Origin: a bacterium
GTDB lineage: Bacteria; Zhuqueibacterota; Zhuqueibacteria; Zhuqueibacterales; Zhuqueibacteraceae
Direction: 5' to 3'
Assembly: GCA_023150945.1 (NCBI GenBank)
Contig: JAKLJX010000005.1
Coordinates: 140,629-204,628, forward strand
Length of the DNA stretch: 64,000 nucleotides
In this document: piece after piece, positions 55,741-64,000 of the stretch
How the letters are laid out: each line of letters opens with the position of its first letter
Position numbering within the stretch: position 1 is the stretch's first letter
Made by a program: the position numbers and the translations under genes
Notes under the pieces: generated by a model
What the model saw: only the letters and a program-made list of their open reading frames with translations
The model's database searches: none
Told to the model about the DNA's origin: nothing

Positions 55741-57117
55741 ATGAGCGAGAAAAAGAAAACTCTGACATTTGTCGGCGTGGCGGCGGGCCTGCTGGTGCTG
55801 GCCTTGATCACTGCCCCGCGCCGGGTGACCCCCACGGCTTTCAACGATCAAGGCCAGCCGTTCTTCCCGGAATTCAAGGACCCGCTCACCGCCACCTCGC
55901 TGGAAGTGATCGACTACGACGAGGCCACCGGCAGCGCGCAGCCCTTCAAAGTTCAGTTGAAGGATGGCAAGTGGACCATCCCCTCGCATCACAACTATCC
56001 GGCGGACGGCAAGGATCGCCTGGCAAAAACCGCCGCGGCCGTGATCGACATCAAGAAGGATGATTTTCGCTCCGACAACGTCAGTGATCACGAAGGGTGC
56101 GGCGTCGTCGATCCGCTGGACGAGAAGGCGGCCAGCCTCAAGGGCCGCGGCAAGCGCGTCACCATCAAAGGCGCCGGCGAGCAGGTGCTGGCGGATTTCA
56201 TCATCGGCAAGCCCATCGAAGGCCGCGACGGCTTCCGCTTCGTGCGCGTGCCCGGCCAGAAGCGCGTCTACGCCGCGCGCATGAACATCGACATCTCCAC
56301 CAAGTTCAGCGACTGGATCGAAGCCGATTTGCTGCAGGTCAACAAAGACGATATCCAGCAAGTCGTGCTCAAGGACTATTCCATCGACGAGCGCCGCGGC
56401 ATTGTCAACCAGCGTGATGTGATTGTGCTCGACAAAAAGGAAAGCGACTGGCTGGCGAACAACATGCGCAGCAGCGAGGAAGTCGACAAAACCAAGATGA
56501 ATGACTTCCTCACCGCGCTCGACGGCCTGGCGATCGTGGGTGTGCGCCTGAAACCCGCCGGCCTGTCCGAGAGCCTGGAAAAGTCCAGCTCCGGCGTGAT
56601 GCTCTCGCAATCCGACATGCTGTCGCTGCAAAGCAAGGGCTACTACTTCACCCCCAACGGCCAGTTGCTCTCCAATGAAGGCGAGCTGCAGGCGACCACC
56701 AAAGACGGCGTGATCTACACGCTGCGCTTCGGTGAAGTGGTTTACGGCCAGGGCGAGGCGGTCACCGCCGGCAGCGATTCACTCGCGCCGCCGCCGGGCA
56801 GCGGTCCGGCGGAGAACCGCTATCTGTTCATCACCACCAGCTTCGATCCCAAGCAACTGCCGGCCGAGCCCAAAAAACCGCGCAACACCGACTTCGCGAG
56901 CAAGCCCGATAGCTTGTGGACCGAGGCGGATCGTGAGAACAAGCGGTTGCAGGACGAATATGACGAGTGGCAGAAGAAGATGGACAAGGGCCACAACCTG
57001 TCCAACGATCTCAATACACGCTTTGCGCGCTGGTACTACGTGATCTCGTCCGCCAGTTTCGACAAGCTGCACCTCACGCGCAGGGATTTGGTGAAGCCCA
57101 AGACCAAGACCAGTTGA
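55741..57117 (+). CDS. DUF4340-domain protein, partner of the Gld-type ABC transporter
   Basis: 458 residues. One N-terminal helix (about 8-25, 'FVGVAAGLLVLALITA') and a long periplasmic part with repeated 'VTIKGAG..VLADFIIGKP..GRDGFRFVRVPGQKRVYA' type strands, the DUF4340 pattern. DUF4340 proteins regularly follow GldG-like genes and are thought to act with them at the inner membrane. Spacing to the upstream stop is 1 nt. Confidence 0.82.
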   Translation: MSEKKKTLTFVGVAAGLLVLALITAPRRVTPTAFNDQGQPFFPEFKDPLTATSLEVIDYDEATGSAQPFKVQLKDGKWTIPSHHNYPADGKDRLAKTAAAVIDIKKDDFRSDNVSDHEGCGVVDPLDEKAASLKGRGKRVTIKGAGEQVLADFIIGKPIEGRDGFRFVRVPGQKRVYAARMNIDISTKFSDWIEADLLQVNKDDIQQVVLKDYSIDERRGIVNQRDVIVLDKKESDWLANNMRSSEEVDKTKMNDFLTALDGLAIVGVRLKPAGLSESLEKSSSGVMLSQSDMLSLQSKGYYFTPNGQLLSNEGELQATTKDGVIYTLRFGEVVYGQGEAVTAGSDSLAPPPGSGPAENRYLFITTSFDPKQLPAEPKKPRNTDFASKPDSLWTEADRENKRLQDEYDEWQKKMDKGHNLSNDLNTRFARWYYVISSASFDKLHLTRRDLVKPKTKTS

Positions 57118-57359
57118 GGCCAGCGGCCGCCACCTTCGAGTTGTGGCAGCCCTATCGCCCGCGGCATCGCGAATTCGCCGGGGAAATTTCCGCTTTCAAT
57201 TCTCCGGGGAATTTCCGATGCTGTGGGCGAGTTTGTTTTGGGGGAAATTGAAACTGCAGTTTGCGGCCAGTCGTCAGCTTCGCCGGCACGGCCGCACTCG
57301 CGCGCCAGCGCAGGAAGCCGGAACTCACCTTGCATGCGACAAACCCAACGGAGCCTCTC

Positions 57360-58142
57360 ATGCCCTACGAAAACATTCTCTTCGCGGTGAAGAACAAAAT
57401 CGCCTATCTGACCCTCAACCGGCCGGACAAGCTCAACGCGCTGAATTGGAAAACCATGCAGGAACTGCAGCACGCGCTGGCCGCGGTGAAAGAGGACTCC
57501 GGCGTCGGTGGCGTCATTCTGACCGGCGCCGGTGAAAAAGCCTTTGCCGCCGGCGCAGACATCAGTGAGCTGGCGCAGCAAACGCCGGTGAGCGCCAAAG
57601 AATTTTCGCTGCAAAGCCAGGAGATTCTGCGCTTCATCGAGCGCTATCCCAAGCCCATCATCGCCGCGGTGAATGGCTTCTGCCTGGGCGGCGGCAGCGA
57701 ATTGGCGCTGGCCTGCCACCTGCGCGTGGCCTCCGAAAAGGCCAAGTTCGGCCAGCCGGAAGTGAACCTCGGCATCATGTGCGGTAACGGCGGCACGCAA
57801 CGCCTGCCGCGCTTGATCGGCAAAGGCCGCGCCCTCGAGCTGCTGCTCACCGGCAATATAATCGATGCCCAGGAAGCCTATCGCCTGGGCTGGGTCAATC
57901 ACGTCACCCCGCCGGAACAACTGCTCGCCAAATGCGAGGAGATTTTGCAGACTGTTTTCAAGAAAGGCCCGATCGCGATCAAGCTCACCCTGGAAGCCGT
58001 GGTGCACGGCCTGGACATGACGCTGGAAGAGGGGGTGCAGCTCGAATCCAATCTCTTCGGCATGTGCTTCTCGACGGAAGACATGAAAGAAGGCACACGG
58101 GCGTTTCTGGAAAAGCGGCCCGCGAATTTTCAGGGGAAGTGA
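57360..58142 (+). CDS. Enoyl-CoA hydratase (crotonase family)
   Basis: 260 residues from ATG 57360 (GGAG 7 nt upstream). Oxyanion-hole segments 'AAGADISEL' and 'NGFCLGGGSELALACH' are present. The two catalytic glutamates of true hydratases are kept, in 'GQPEVNLG' and 'GRALELLLTG'. It hydrates short-chain 2-enoyl-CoA in beta-oxidation or butyrate-type pathways. No other fatty-acid genes are adjacent. Confidence 0.9.
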   Translation: MPYENILFAVKNKIAYLTLNRPDKLNALNWKTMQELQHALAAVKEDSGVGGVILTGAGEKAFAAGADISELAQQTPVSAKEFSLQSQEILRFIERYPKPIIAAVNGFCLGGGSELALACHLRVASEKAKFGQPEVNLGIMCGNGGTQRLPRLIGKGRALELLLTGNIIDAQEAYRLGWVNHVTPPEQLLAKCEEILQTVFKKGPIAIKLTLEAVVHGLDMTLEEGVQLESNLFGMCFSTEDMKEGTRAFLEKRPANFQGK

Positions 58143-58158
58143 GTCCGCACCCGCGCTC

Positions 58159-59490
58159 ATGAACGAACTGCATGCCAGTTACCGTTGCAGCAGCGGCTGC
58201 GCCGGCGAATATCCACTGGACGAAATCATCTACCGCTGCCCGCACTGCCATGACTTGCTGGAGGTGAAGCACGACTTGCGGCCGCTCGCCGGCCGCAGCG
58301 CCGCGCAGTGGCGGCAGCTTTTTGATCAACGCCAGCAACTGCGCGCCGGCGTCTCCGGCATTTGGGCGAAGAAAGAGTGGGTTCATCCTCACTTGCAGGA
58401 TGACAACATTGTGTCACTGGGGGAGGGCTACTCCGCGTTGCGGCCGGCCGGCGGCTTTGGCAAAAGCCTGGGGCTGGAGCAGCTTTGGATCAAGCAGTGC
58501 GGCGACAGTCCCACCGGCTCGTTCAAAGACCTGGGCATGACCGTGCTGGTGTCGCAGGTGAAGCAGATGATCGCGTCGGGCCGCCGAATCGAAGCCGTGG
58601 TCTGTGCTTCGACCGGCGACACCTCGGCCTCGCTCGCGGCCTATTGCGCGGCGGCCGGCATTCCATCAGTGGTGTTGCTGCCGGCGGGCAAGATCAGTCC
58701 GGCGCAATTGATTCAACCGCGGGCGCACGGCAGCCTGACGCTGGCATTGGAAACGGATTTCGACGGGTGCATGCGGCTGGTGCAGCAGCTCGCGGCGCGG
58801 CCCGAGGTTTATCTCGCCAACTCGATGAACTCGCTGCGGCTGGAAGGCCAGAAGATCGTGGCTGTCGAGCTGGTGCAACAACTGGGCTGGCAGGTGCCGG
58901 ACTGGGTGATCGTGCCGGGCGGCAATCTCGGCAATGTCACCGCGCTCGGCAACGGCTTTCTCTTGCTGCGCGAGTTGGGCTTGATCGCGCGGCTGCCGCG
59001 TCTGGCCTGTGCGCAAGCAGCGCATGCCAATCCGCTTTATGCCAGCTTCCTTACCGGATATCGTGAATTTCACCCCCAGTCAGCGCTGCCCACGCTGGCG
59101 AGCGCGATTCAAATCGGCAATCCCGTCAGCTTCAAAAAGGCGATCAGAATTTTGCAACAGTTCGACGGCATGGTCGAGCAGGCGAGCGAAGAGGAGCTGG
59201 CCGAGGCAGCGGCGCTGGCGGACCGCCACGGCCATTTCGTTTGCCCGCAAACCGGGGTGGCGCTTGCCGCGCTCATCAAAATGGTGGCGCGCCGGCAGGT
59301 GCAACCGCACGAGCGGGTGGTGGTGATCTCGACCGCAAACGGCTTGAAGTTCGTTGAATCCAAAATCGCCTACCATCAGCAAGCGCTTGCGCAGCTCGAG
59401 TGCCGGCATGCCAACCCGGTGCAGCACGCGGCCGCGGACTTGCCGAGTGTGCTTGCAACCATTGCAGCGCATGCTGCGCGGATGAGCTGA
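58159..59490 (+). CDS. thrC: Threonine synthase
   Basis: 443 residues. An N-terminal zinc ribbon with C10, C14, C27 and C30 ('CSSGC', 'CPHC') precedes the fold-type II PLP core. Lys123 in 'PTGSFKDLG' binds PLP, 'CASTGDTSASLAAYCA' contacts substrate, and 'VPGGNLGNVTALGNGF' binds the phosphate. It converts O-phosphohomoserine to threonine. It starts 16 nt after the hydratase gene. Confidence 0.93.
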   Translation: MNELHASYRCSSGCAGEYPLDEIIYRCPHCHDLLEVKHDLRPLAGRSAAQWRQLFDQRQQLRAGVSGIWAKKEWVHPHLQDDNIVSLGEGYSALRPAGGFGKSLGLEQLWIKQCGDSPTGSFKDLGMTVLVSQVKQMIASGRRIEAVVCASTGDTSASLAAYCAAAGIPSVVLLPAGKISPAQLIQPRAHGSLTLALETDFDGCMRLVQQLAARPEVYLANSMNSLRLEGQKIVAVELVQQLGWQVPDWVIVPGGNLGNVTALGNGFLLLRELGLIARLPRLACAQAAHANPLYASFLTGYREFHPQSALPTLASAIQIGNPVSFKKAIRILQQFDGMVEQASEEELAEAAALADRHGHFVCPQTGVALAALIKMVARRQVQPHERVVVISTANGLKFVESKIAYHQQALAQLECRHANPVQHAAADLPSVLATIAAHAARMS

Positions 59491-59650
59491 TTTTCACGCG
59501 CGCAACACCTCCTACCCGGAAGGAGATTCTCAAACACCTCTTTCTCTATTCTCTCCGATCTCACCGTGTGAGCGGAGCATTCGCAGCGGTTGATTCTGAA
59601 CTTCGCTGCTTCAATTCGCCACTACCTTTCACTTCATCTGCACGCTTATT

Positions 59651-60925
59651 GTGTCCCTTGCTCTTCGCTTCGGTGCACTGCGGCATCGCGACTACCGCAT
59701 CTTCTTTGCCGGCCAGTTCGTGTCCTTCATCGGCACCTGGATGCAAAACACCGCACAAAGCTGGCTCGTGTATGAACTCACCCGCTCGCCGGCATGGCTG
59801 GGCCTCATCAGCTTCTTGGGATTCCTGCCGCTTTCCTTGTTTGCGTTGATTGGCGGCAGCGTGGCCGACCGTTTCAACCGCCGGCGGCTGGTGTTGGCCA
59901 CCAATGCGCTGGCGCTGATCATCGCCGGCTTGTTTGCGGTGTTGATCTGGCTGCACGCCGTCGAAATTCACCTGGTGGCGGTGCTGGTGTTCCTGAACGG
60001 CCTGGTCAATGCCTTTGACATTCCCGCACGGCAATCCTTTCTGGTTGAGATGGTGGGCAAGGAAGATCTTGCCAACGGCATTGCGCTCAACTCGGCGATG
60101 TTCAACGGCGCGCGCATGTTCGGGCCGGCCGTGGGCGGCCTGGTGATTGCAGCTTTTGGCACGGCCTGGTGCATGGCCGCCAATGCTCTGTCGTTTCTGG
60201 CGACCATTCTGGCTGTGGCCGCGATTCGCTCGCGCGCACCGGCGCGGCAGGAAAAGGCGCCGCTGCGACTGCTGCAATCGCTGCGGGAGGGCGCTGCTTA
60301 CATTCGCAGCTCGCAATTGGTATGGGGCGTGCTGGGGTTGGTGGCGGTTTCGACGGTTTTTGGTTGGTCCTACACCGTCATTCTGCCGGTTTATGCTGAC
60401 AAGATTTTGGGCGGCGGTGCGGTCGAGCTTGGGCAATTGCTGTCGGCAAGCGGCCTGGGCGCGCTCAGCGGCGCGGTGTTTTCGGCGACGGTGGCCAGCC
60501 GCTTTCGGCCGCGCAAGATCTTGCTGGCCGGTCTTCTCATCTTCACCCTCGCGATCATGGGGTTTGCATTGTCGCGCCAGCCGTTGCTCGCCACGATCAG
60601 TCTGGCGCTGATGGGCTTGGGTCTGATTCTGTTCAATGTCAACAGCAACAGTGCGCTGCAGCAGCGTGTGCCCGATCACTTGCGCGGCCGGGTGATGGGT
60701 TTCTATGTGCTGTGTTTCGGCGGCTTGATGCCGTTGGGCAGCCTGCAGATCGGTTTCGTTGCCGAGAAGCTGGGTGTCACTTTGGCCCTGCTGCTCAACG
60801 CCCTCATTTGCGGCCTGGCGGTGTTTGCGGCCGCCCGTGTGCTCGTGCAGATGCGCCAGCGCCCGGTGGAAGAACCGGCCGCCGCGAGTCCCTCCCCGAT
60901 CAACGGCTTCTCGATTGAAAGATAG
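59651..60925 (+). CDS. MFS exporter (EntS/MFS_3-like)
   Basis: 424 residues with 12 helices from GTG 59651. 'RHRDYRIFFAGQFVSFIGTWMQNTAQSWLVYELT' is the MFS_3 start, 'GGSVADRFNRRRL' the A-motif, and 'FNVNSNSALQQRVPDHLRGRVMGFY' the conserved later loop. Such proteins export siderophores, drugs or other small molecules. No ribosome-binding site is obvious, so the start is moderately certain. Confidence 0.87.
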   Translation: MSLALRFGALRHRDYRIFFAGQFVSFIGTWMQNTAQSWLVYELTRSPAWLGLISFLGFLPLSLFALIGGSVADRFNRRRLVLATNALALIIAGLFAVLIWLHAVEIHLVAVLVFLNGLVNAFDIPARQSFLVEMVGKEDLANGIALNSAMFNGARMFGPAVGGLVIAAFGTAWCMAANALSFLATILAVAAIRSRAPARQEKAPLRLLQSLREGAAYIRSSQLVWGVLGLVAVSTVFGWSYTVILPVYADKILGGGAVELGQLLSASGLGALSGAVFSATVASRFRPRKILLAGLLIFTLAIMGFALSRQPLLATISLALMGLGLILFNVNSNSALQQRVPDHLRGRVMGFYVLCFGGLMPLGSLQIGFVAEKLGVTLALLLNALICGLAVFAAARVLVQMRQRPVEEPAAASPSPINGFSIER

Positions 60926-61293
60926 TCTCGCGTCCGTCCGCGGACGAAGAAATCGCCCGGGCGCTTGCTTCCGAAGCTTGCACGAATTGAATGGCACTTG
61001 CCGTTGTCCATTGCGCAGCGCCCGGGCGGTGGTTTTTCTCATCTCGTTTCCGGCCGCAATCTGCAAATCTGCCTTTCGCTGGCGGCAGTGCTTGCGGCTA
61101 TATAACCCATCGTGAACCTGAATCTGCCTACGTGCGCTGCGCTTTCTGCCGCCGGCTGGCCGCTGCGACAGGCCGGCGATGCTGCCACGCACGTCAGGGC
61201 GCGCGGGGGCAGGAATTCGACATTCAGGTTGAATAGGAAGTCGATTTGACTCGGTCGCTGATTCCATATGAAAGTTGTGAGGACGTGCCTGCC
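60926..61293. other. Intergenic region before the PepSY lipoprotein
   Basis: About 370 bp. TATATAA at 61099-61105 may be a -10 element, but the -35 is poor. No gene is convincing. Confidence 0.3.
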
Positions 61294-61818
61294 ATGATTG
61301 TCAATCCTACCGGCGTTATTCTCGCGGTGTTTTGTGGGCTGGTTCTGGGTTGCGCTGCGGAGAAACCCACCAAGCCGGCCGCGCGGCATGACGCCGAACA
61401 AATCGCCCGAGAGCAAGTGCCGGGCGGATTTGTCACCAGCTTGCGACAGGAGGTCGATCTGGGCAGACGGGTGTACAAAGTCTTGGTGCAAAATGATTCG
61501 ACGGCGAAACGGGTGAGTATCGATGCCGCCACCGGCCGCATCGTTGAGATCCTCGATCGCACCGAGGATTTGCGCGAAGCGATGGCGGATAATGAAAACC
61601 TCTCCGTGCCGCTCAGCCCGGCGGTGCGGGCCGCCGCGGAATCCACCGCGCTGGCGGTAGTGCCGGGCGAACTCCTGCGCTGGCGGGTGCGGAAAGACCA
61701 GGGCCGCCTGCTTTATCGCTGCGGCATTGCGGAGGCGGATGGCAAGGTCGCGCGCGTCACGATCGATGCGGTCACGTGCGCTGTGCTTGCCGTCGATCGC
61801 TCGCAGCCCGCGCGCTGA
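61294..61818 (+). CDS. PepSY-domain lipoprotein
   Basis: 174 residues from ATG 61294. The signal peptide ends in a good lipobox, LVLGC (Cys20), so it is an exported lipoprotein. Two PepSY-like units follow: 'AEQIAREQVPGGFVTSLRQE..YKVLVQ..AKRVSIDAATGRIVEI' and a second ending 'VARVTIDAVTCAVLAVD'. PepSY domains often inhibit or chaperone proteases; the partner is unknown. Confidence 0.75.
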   Translation: MIVNPTGVILAVFCGLVLGCAAEKPTKPAARHDAEQIAREQVPGGFVTSLRQEVDLGRRVYKVLVQNDSTAKRVSIDAATGRIVEILDRTEDLREAMADNENLSVPLSPAVRAAAESTALAVVPGELLRWRVRKDQGRLLYRCGIAEADGKVARVTIDAVTCAVLAVDRSQPAR

Positions 61819-62335
61819 GACGAGGCCTCACACTTTCGTTCGTTTTGTCGCAAGTCCGTGACATGAAAATTGACTGCCGCAGCCGCCAAGCTTGACTTTC
61901 CTCAGGCGCTTCGTTATTTTGCGCAGTCAAAAAAAATGCCGCCCAAAATCCGGAGTACGCTGCTGCGTCACACGCCCGTGCGAGACACCTCTTCCACCCC
62001 TGTTCGCACCGACCACCTTGGCTGACTTTCCCGCAATTTCTTCAAATTGGATTCGATGTTGGTAGACTATCTCGTCATTCTGACGTCAGGCTGAACCGGG
62101 GAAGCGATTTGGCAAGCGGGCGCGAACGCAGACGGCGCTCAGGGATGATGTCGGAATTCTGCTGATCGCGGAATTCGCTGAGCTGGCCGAAGGGCATGCG
62201 CCGGCAGGGCGGCGGCCGGGGTGATCATCACCACGACAGCCGCCGCGACGAGTTCAGGGTTTGGCGGCTCCATTCGGAGTGATGGCGCGGCGCCAGGACG
62301 TTTTTCAACGCTTCAATCTGCAGGAGGCTGTCATC
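61819..62335. other. Intergenic region with a promoter but no clear first gene
   Basis: About 515 bp. The promoter at 61892-61920 points right, about 415 nt before the small acidic gene. A 29-codon frame at 61937 lacks a ribosome-binding site and is not called. Confidence 0.35.
61892..61920 (+). promoter_or_regulatory. Promoter-like pair
   Basis: TTGACT (61892-61897), 17 bp, TATTTT (61915-61920). May serve the small acidic protein at 62336 or an unrecognised RNA. Confidence 0.45.
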
Positions 62336-62548
62336 ATGAGTTGGACGGACACTTTTACCAACCACCAAGCAGCAAAAGCTTACGATGGCGACAATAGTAC
62401 GGGCGGCTATGACGACCCCGATTCCTTCGATGACAGCGGGGAGGTCAACGACCCGTATTCGCCGATCTGGGAGGGGAGTACGGTCCACAGTGACACTTGG
62501 GGTGGCGATTCCTCTTTCACCGATTCCAACGACAATTCGCAAGACTGA
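62336..62548 (+). CDS. Small highly acidic protein, unknown function
   Basis: 70 residues from ATG 62336 with a strong AGGAGG 8 nt upstream. It is rich in Asp, Ser, Gly and Thr, with few basic residues and five Trp or Tyr near its middle ('GGYDDPDSFDDSGEV', 'DPYSPIWEGS'). No signal peptide or helix; probably disordered. The excellent ribosome-binding site supports translation. It resembles no family I know. A small peptide precursor or a calcium-binding protein are guesses only. Confidence 0.6.
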   Translation: MSWTDTFTNHQAAKAYDGDNSTGGYDDPDSFDDSGEVNDPYSPIWEGSTVHSDTWGGDSSFTDSNDNSQD

Positions 62549-62620
62549 TTTGGCCCACGAGCGGCCCTGTCTGGGTGAACCGCGGTGCCGTGCCGGCACC
62601 CAATAACCAGCAGCACCATT

Positions 62621-62698
62621 GCCGAGAATGCAGCGCACGGGTAGGCATGTCCCCCCATGCTGGCCAAACCGGCGCGGCCGTTGCATTCTCGGCATTTT
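62621..62698 (+). terminator. Long-loop hairpin with T-run after the acidic gene
   Basis: GCCGAGAATGCA (62621-62632) and TGCATTCTCGGC (62682-62693) pair perfectly (12 bp) around a 49-nt loop that has its own stem (GCATG/CATGC). ATTTTTG follows directly. A further hairpin, GGTGCC-GTGCC-GGCACC, lies at 62584-62600. Confidence 0.6.
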
Positions 62699-62808
62699 TG
62701 TGATTGCGTCCTGTCGCAAAATTGTGTTTATTTCCCCACAATCATCCGCACCACAGCGCGAGCCATTGCCTCTCTGGCTGGATTCCATCTATCCTGGCGC
62801 CGGTTTTC

Positions 62809-63246
62809 ATGTTGATTGACACACTCAAAAACTGGATTACCGTTGTACGGCAAAAGGCGCGGCAGCAGTCGGCTCTGGCGTCCGCCCAACCGGCGGCGTG
62901 GCACGTCATGACCATCGACAAATGCGTGGAACAAGTGCCGCAGATGAAAAGCATCCGGCGCGGCGATTTGCGTTTTGCCGACCGCATGGTCGTCACCACC
63001 CAGAATTCCGAGTATGATCTCGTGATGATCGAAGACGACACCTTCCTGGTGGCCGGCGGCTGGTTCGATCGCGAACACTTGTCACCGCATCGCGTCAGAA
63101 TCAACGGCTGCACTTGGGGCGGCAGCATGATTTGTTTGGATATTCTGGCGGCGCCGGGCATGTGCATGGAATTCAACAACCGCGTGCTGACCTCGGCCAT
63201 TCGCGCCGTCGTGGTGTACCGACCGCAATTTTCCACCTCCGACTGA
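62809..63246 (+). CDS. Conserved-looking cytoplasmic protein, unknown function
   Basis: About 145 residues from ATG 62809 (MLIDTLKNW). The ribosome-binding site is weak and an in-frame extension reaches 62704, so the start is uncertain. It reads as a compact soluble alpha/beta protein with segments 'RRGDLRFADRMVVTT', 'YDLVMIEDDTFLVAGGWFD' and 'MICLDILAAPGMCMEF'. No motif or family recognised. Confidence 0.55.
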   Translation: MLIDTLKNWITVVRQKARQQSALASAQPAAWHVMTIDKCVEQVPQMKSIRRGDLRFADRMVVTTQNSEYDLVMIEDDTFLVAGGWFDREHLSPHRVRINGCTWGGSMICLDILAAPGMCMEFNNRVLTSAIRAVVVYRPQFSTSD

Positions 63247-63485
63247 TTTGCAATTGCCGCATGCGAGATTGTATTTGATCGCTGCGGCCATCCCCCCCGA
63301 GGCGGCCGGACGCAACTCTCTCCCAACGTTCGCATGTGCTCCATCATTCTGCAATTATCCCGGTTCCGCCGTTTCCGAATTTGCTTGCGGCGACCGCGGC
63401 ATGCGACTTGCCAATGCTCAGCAGTGAAACGAACGATTGTGCTGAGAGCGATCAGCACGCAGTGCATGGCACCCCCCTCACAGCC

Positions 63486-63518
63486 AAAAGGCCCGGGTCG
63501 CGCGACTCGGGCCTTTTT
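63486..63518 (+). terminator. Strong intrinsic terminator
   Basis: AAAAGGCCCGGGTC, loop GCGC, GACTCGGGCC, then TTTTT. The stem is about 13 bp with one mismatch. It ends transcription from 62809-63246, and the A-run on the other side could make it bidirectional. Confidence 0.88.
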
Positions 63519-63649
63519 GTTACTGGCCCCCAAGATCCTTCAATCCTTTTGTCCCCAATCATTTCGAAATGAGGATTCCACTAAACGTCGCAGCACGAAC
63601 TCCGCGGTGCCGCTGCCGGTGTGGCATGGCAACCAGCCGCAACTTGCGC

Positions 63650-63678
63650 TTGACTTTCCGGGCAGATTTGGATACACT
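63650..63678 (+). promoter_or_regulatory. Promoter of the penicillin acylase-family gene
   Basis: TTGACT (63650-63655), 17 bp, TACACT (63673-63678). Leader to ATG 63714 about 30 nt. Confidence 0.65.
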
Positions 63679-63713
63679 CCGCCCAATTTTCGGAAGAACC
63701 TTTGGAACCGCTC

Positions 63714-64000
63714 ATGCGCTGGCTCAAACCGATTTTCGGCATTCTGCTCATGCTGGCTGTTTTCCTCCTGCTCAATTTCCGGCAGCAGCAAATTCCACCA
63801 CTCGGGAAATTCCTCAATCCCTTTGCCGGGTTTTGGCAAAACAACACTACCCAGGATGAATTGCCCACCCACATGTTCCTGCCCGGATTGCAGGATAGCG
63901 TGCACGTGTTGTGGGATGAGCGCCGCGTGCCGCATATCTTTGCCGGGAACGAGCACGATTTGTATTTTGCGCAAGGTTATCTCACGGCCCGCGACCGGCT
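63714..64000 (+). CDS. Penicillin acylase-family protein, N-terminal part (cut by window end)
   Basis: 95 residues are visible. A signal anchor (about 5-21, 'PIFGILLMLAVFLLL') is followed by 'DSVHVLWDERRVPHIFAGNEHDLYFAQGYLTARDR'-type text, split as 'DERRVPHIFAG' and 'DLYFAQGYLTARDR', which is the start of the Ntn-hydrolase acylase alpha chain (V.V..D..GvPHI.A....D..yaqGy..A.dR). The full protein would be about 750-800 residues with a self-processed beta chain starting in Ser. Likely substrates are N-acyl compounds such as acyl-homoserine lactones or cyclic lipopeptides (inference). Confidence 0.85.
   Translation, partial: MRWLKPIFGILLMLAVFLLLNFRQQQIPPLGKFLNPFAGFWQNNTTQDELPTHMFLPGLQDSVHVLWDERRVPHIFAGNEHDLYFAQGYLTARDR

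Larger units (their letters stand above)
63247..63713. other. Intergenic region with terminator and promoter
   Basis: Contains the terminator at 63486-63518 and the promoter at 63650-63678. CTCAGCA and TGCTGAG near 63417-63447 could form a further stem. No gene. Confidence 0.4.

Overview
The window is a GC-rich bacterial chromosome segment with about 50 genes and unusually long intergenic stretches. Two secreted proteins (7598-9184 and 18122-20827) end in the 'NPF(N/D)' C-terminal domain typical of type IX secretion/sorting substrates. Together with the fused GldF-GldG transporter, LolC/LolD and a diderm-style gene set, this points to the FCB group, most likely a deep lineage such as candidate division KSB1, Calditrichota or Ignavibacteria. 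That assignment is inference from gene content; no 16S rRNA is present.

Layout, left to right. 1-9184 is mostly + strand: the C-terminal part of a sensor histidine kinase with an ASPIC/UnbV-like periplasmic segment, a class C beta-lactamase-like serine hydrolase, a small membrane protein and sodium:solute symporter pair, a threonine dehydratase-like PLP enzyme translationally coupled to a metallo-beta-lactamase-fold hydrolase, and a secreted Asp-box (sialidase-like) protein. 9219-28484 is all - strand: a STAS protein, a gluzincin-type peptidase overlapping rpiA, a P1-family peptidase, an OLD-like ATPase that lacks its TOPRIM half, the protein-arginine-phosphorylation cluster mcsA-mcsB-clpC, a large repeat-built secreted protein, lolD-lolC, lysS, alr, prfB (with its programmed frameshift) and lexA with its promoter/operator. 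29289-38973 is mixed: a membrane SpoIIE-type phosphatase, a coiled-coil DUF3782-like protein, a glycosyltransferase, an AI-2E family permease, an NlpC/P60-like lipoprotein, a HEPN/MNT toxin-antitoxin pair and a gamma-class carbonic anhydrase. 39237-64000 is all + strand: a membrane-anchored GH2-like protein that appears to have lost its catalytic residues, smc, a polyprenyl synthase, HPr and Enzyme I, metK, a CAU-anticodon tRNA, a VapBC pair, gldA, a gldF-gldG fusion, a DUF4340 gene, an enoyl-CoA hydratase, threonine synthase, an MFS exporter, a PepSY lipoprotein, two small unknown proteins, and the start of a penicillin acylase-family gene cut by the window edge.

The intergenic DNA is informative. 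Two 226-bp copies of a dispersed, MITE-like repeat lie at 4034-4259 and 35952-36177. A shorter hairpin repeat occurs at 9771-9850 and 45805-45880. Fragments of a third motif occur at 1715-1749, 4335-4371 and about 32065-32093. Several promoters share a TTG(A/C)(C/T/A)T -35 box, 17-18 bp and a TATATT-like -10 box. A region at about 27265-27460 has long-range complementarity and may encode a non-coding RNA. No CRISPR array, complete transposase or prophage was seen. The least conventional items are the pseudo-GH2 membrane protein, the ASPIC/UnbV histidine kinase, the TOPRIM-less OLD ATPase and the dispersed repeats. I do not see a complete new defence or secretion system.
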